Positions 63,501-64,000 of a DNA stretch of 64,000 bases are shown one piece after another (within the stretch, counting starts at the first letter, position 1; every line of letters begins with the position of its first letter). The position numbers and the translations under genes are program-made. The DNA lies in contig NZ_JAPQNS010000020.1 of NCBI RefSeq assembly GCF_028867935.1, positions 58,807-122,806 of the forward strand, in the 5' to 3' direction. The DNA comes from Flavobacterium sp. SUN052 (lineage in GTDB: Bacteria > Bacteroidota > Bacteroidia > Flavobacteriales > Flavobacteriaceae). The notes below the pieces were generated by a model. That model was not told the DNA's origin. It did not search any database and saw only the letters and a program-made list of their open reading frames with translations.

Positions 63501-64000
63501 TCGGATCAATAGTAAATATTACCAGCGCTGTCGCACAAGCCGGTGGCGTGCCACCGTCACAAACCGAGTAGGTCAGTTGGTCGGTGCCCGTGTAACCGGT
63601 TGTTGGCGTGTAGCTCACGGTGCCATTTGGATTCACTACCGCGGTGCCATGGGTTGGCTGCGTCAAGATCACTGGGTTGCTCAGCGGCTGGCCTTCGGGG
63701 TCTACATCGTTAGCCAGTACCGCTACTACCACCGGAACACCAGCGGTGGTCTTGGTCGCGTCCAGGTTCGCAATTGGTGCATCGTTAGTGGCACTCGTCG
63801 GTGGCACAGGCACTAAGGTCAAGGTCGTCGTAGCACAAGCGGGTGGCGTACCGCTGTCGCAGACCTGAACTGGTACGGTCACTGGTGCCGTTGTTCCAAC
63901 CGGTGCGGTATACGTGTACGAGCCGTTCGGACTCATTGTCAAGCCCGTTGGCGGTGTACCGATCACGCTCGCCGTCAGCGGTGTACCTTCGGGGTCTTTG
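60556..64000 (-). CDS. Giant cadherin/VCBS-like repeat adhesin, N-terminus beyond the right edge
   Basis: At least 1148 residues are visible and the frame is open to base 64000. Most of it is tandem beta-sandwich domains of about 100 residues, each with motifs like VLANDVDPEGQPL and GSYTYTP..FVGSDQFTYQVCD, typical of large Bacteroidota adhesins. The closing 280 residues differ: a MGYVHVGAGSSLSI region, then two calcium-loop-like units (NGNESVILQGPDNDVDPIFF and DMNGQVIFQGEDNEVDIIFF), ending IIWQQQP. These units recall dockerin repeats. No standard T9SS signal was recognised, so this end may itself be a sorting or anchoring module. Confidence 0.85.
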   Translation of the reverse strand, partial: KDPEGTPLTASVIGTPPTGLTMSPNGSYTYTAPVGTTAPVTVPVQVCDSGTPPACATTTLTLVPVPPTSATNDAPIANLDATKTTAGVPVVVAVLANDVDPEGQPLSNPVILTQPTHGTAVVNPNGTVSYTPTTGYTGTDQLTYSVCDGGTPPACATALVIFTIDPTPPTSQTNLPPVAIDDALLTQKGVSATSTVAANDSDPNVGQTLTFAKLTNPANGTVVFSPTGSYTYTPSPTFVGSDQFTYQVCDNASPALCSTATAYLTVPVTPNQAPAVTPDFNDVIVGVPATGNVLTNDKDPEGTPLTASVIGTPPTDLTMSPNGSYTYTAPVGTTAPVTVPVQVCDSGTPPACSTTTLTLVPVPPTSATNDAPIANLDATKTTAGVPVVVAVLANDVDPEGQPLSNPVIVTQPTHGTAVVNPNGTVSYTPTAGYTGTDQLTYSVCDDGTPPACATALVTFTIDPTPPTSQTNLPPVAIDDALLTQKGVSATSTVAANDSDPNVGQTLTFAKLTNPANGTVVFSPTGSYTWTPSPTFVGSDQFTYQVCDNASPALCTTATAYLTVQPEAIKPPVLTPDIANTNLNTPVTGNVLTNDSDPQGLPLTVSLLTPPSVGTGTVVISPTGSYTYTPPTGFTGVATFCYSASNTAGQSSSVCVSVNVNPVPSAVDNNAPIANNDNTQTTMGVPVTIVALANDADPDSPTSANGQLNNPTIVTQPVVGTAIANANGSITYTPPANFTGVISFPYQVCDKATPALCATALVTVDVQPTPPAGTTLAPVAVDDALLTQIDTPKSGTVGANDSDPAGLPLTFNTGQPNSGTVVMTPTGSYTYTPAPGYVGPASFTYSVCNSAGKCDVATVSINVQRPLRPGVVSIPVRVFLQGALTRPGSITTSIMRDDLRRKGLIPTTEPYTAMGYVHVGAGSSLSIANPSAVFSVTGANAIIDWVMVELRSTTAPYAVLATMPGLVQADGDVVQTDGVSTIAFSQSALGATSYQVSVHHRNHLGAMTANPISLTGSVAVVDFTSASTPIYKLPSGDSRTQTAPLALERGLLALWAGNTNGNESVILQGPDNDVDPIFFDVVDYGPNTAGLTNYIRSDVYLNSDVDMNGQVIFQGEDNEVDIIFFEIMLHPGNDIGQFINYIIWQQQP
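62321..64000 (-). repeat. 891-bp super-repeat inside the adhesin gene
   Basis: Three different domains (A-B-C) form a unit of 297 residues that recurs with nearly the same DNA. GCCGTTCGGACTCATTGTCA at 63031 reappears at 63922, exactly 891 bases on. One complete unit and most of another are visible; more are likely beyond the edge. Confidence 0.88.

Noticed and set aside
61874..63868. Several plus-strand frames across the adhesin gene
   Set aside because: They recur with the 891-bp period as mirror frames of the repeat domains on the minus strand and have no independent features.

Overview
The window looks like a chromosome segment from a Bacteroidota member of the Cytophagales, probably Spirosoma-like. 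This is inferred from gene content, not from a marker gene. The evidence is type A and type B T9SS sorting domains, a TonB-dependent receptor with a carboxypeptidase-regulatory N-terminus, propeller/Y_Y_Y LytS-type kinases paired with LytTR regulators, and promoters of the Bacteroidota form TTTG-N19/20-TAnnTTTG. No rRNA, tRNA, CRISPR array, complete IS element or phage module was recognised.

Layout. 0-4.5 kb (minus strand): the start of a sulfatase, then a siderophore-type TonB receptor with a PepSY membrane protein. The receptor has a good promoter and a perfect 23-bp palindrome upstream. 4.6-8.6 kb: a Tat-exported phospholipase C and a GH140-like glycosidase. 8.7-13.0 kb: an OmpR-type two-component system, then a coiled-coil membrane protein and an endonuclease/exonuclease/phosphatase-fold membrane protein. 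Four hexamers spaced exactly 11 bp apart sit just before the coiled-coil gene and form a likely response-regulator site. 13.0-15.5 kb: an AT-richer island of three small unknown genes separated by structured spacers. 15.5-20.8 kb (minus): PEBP lipoprotein, YHYH protein and two tandem T9SS metallophosphoesterases.

21.2-29.6 kb (minus): one probable operon encoding a 17-residue-repeat secreted protein, a globin, a second repeat protein, a flavin monooxygenase and a GH9-CE4 fusion enzyme. 29.6-36.8 kb (minus): LytTR regulator plus two very large LytS-type sensor kinases. 36.9-37.7 kb: a second globin gene bracketed by two long perfect inverted repeats. 37.8-39.4 kb (minus): four small proteins. 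39.5-43.1 kb: a bacterial GRAS-domain protein with a HisC-like aminotransferase, and a YrdC-like protein nearby. 43.5-47.1 kb: a GAF/LytS kinase with its LytTR regulator, and a LytTR-only protein with a membrane partner.

47.3-52.3 kb: a NUDIX-type regulator, divergent from a ThuA/sugar dehydrogenase/PKD/cytochrome c secreted enzyme, with a palindrome between them. 52.3-56.5 kb: outer-membrane protein, von Willebrand A lipoprotein, membrane LytS-type kinase and alpha/beta hydrolase. 56.5-64.0 kb (minus): four large secreted surface proteins. Three of them share an N-terminal domain, and the fourth is a repeat-rich adhesin that runs off the right edge.

The strongest undescribed signal is a roughly 90-bp promoter module found three times, upstream of the 29.5-kb repeat-protein operon, the 39.4-kb small-protein operon and the LytTR-only gene at 47.0 kb. 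In all three, a conserved 62-63-bp element ends exactly 20 bp before a TAnnTTTG box. It contains imperfect direct repeats about 21 bp apart, which is the geometry of LytTR sites. I infer that it defines a small LytTR regulon, possibly controlled by the LytTR-only protein.
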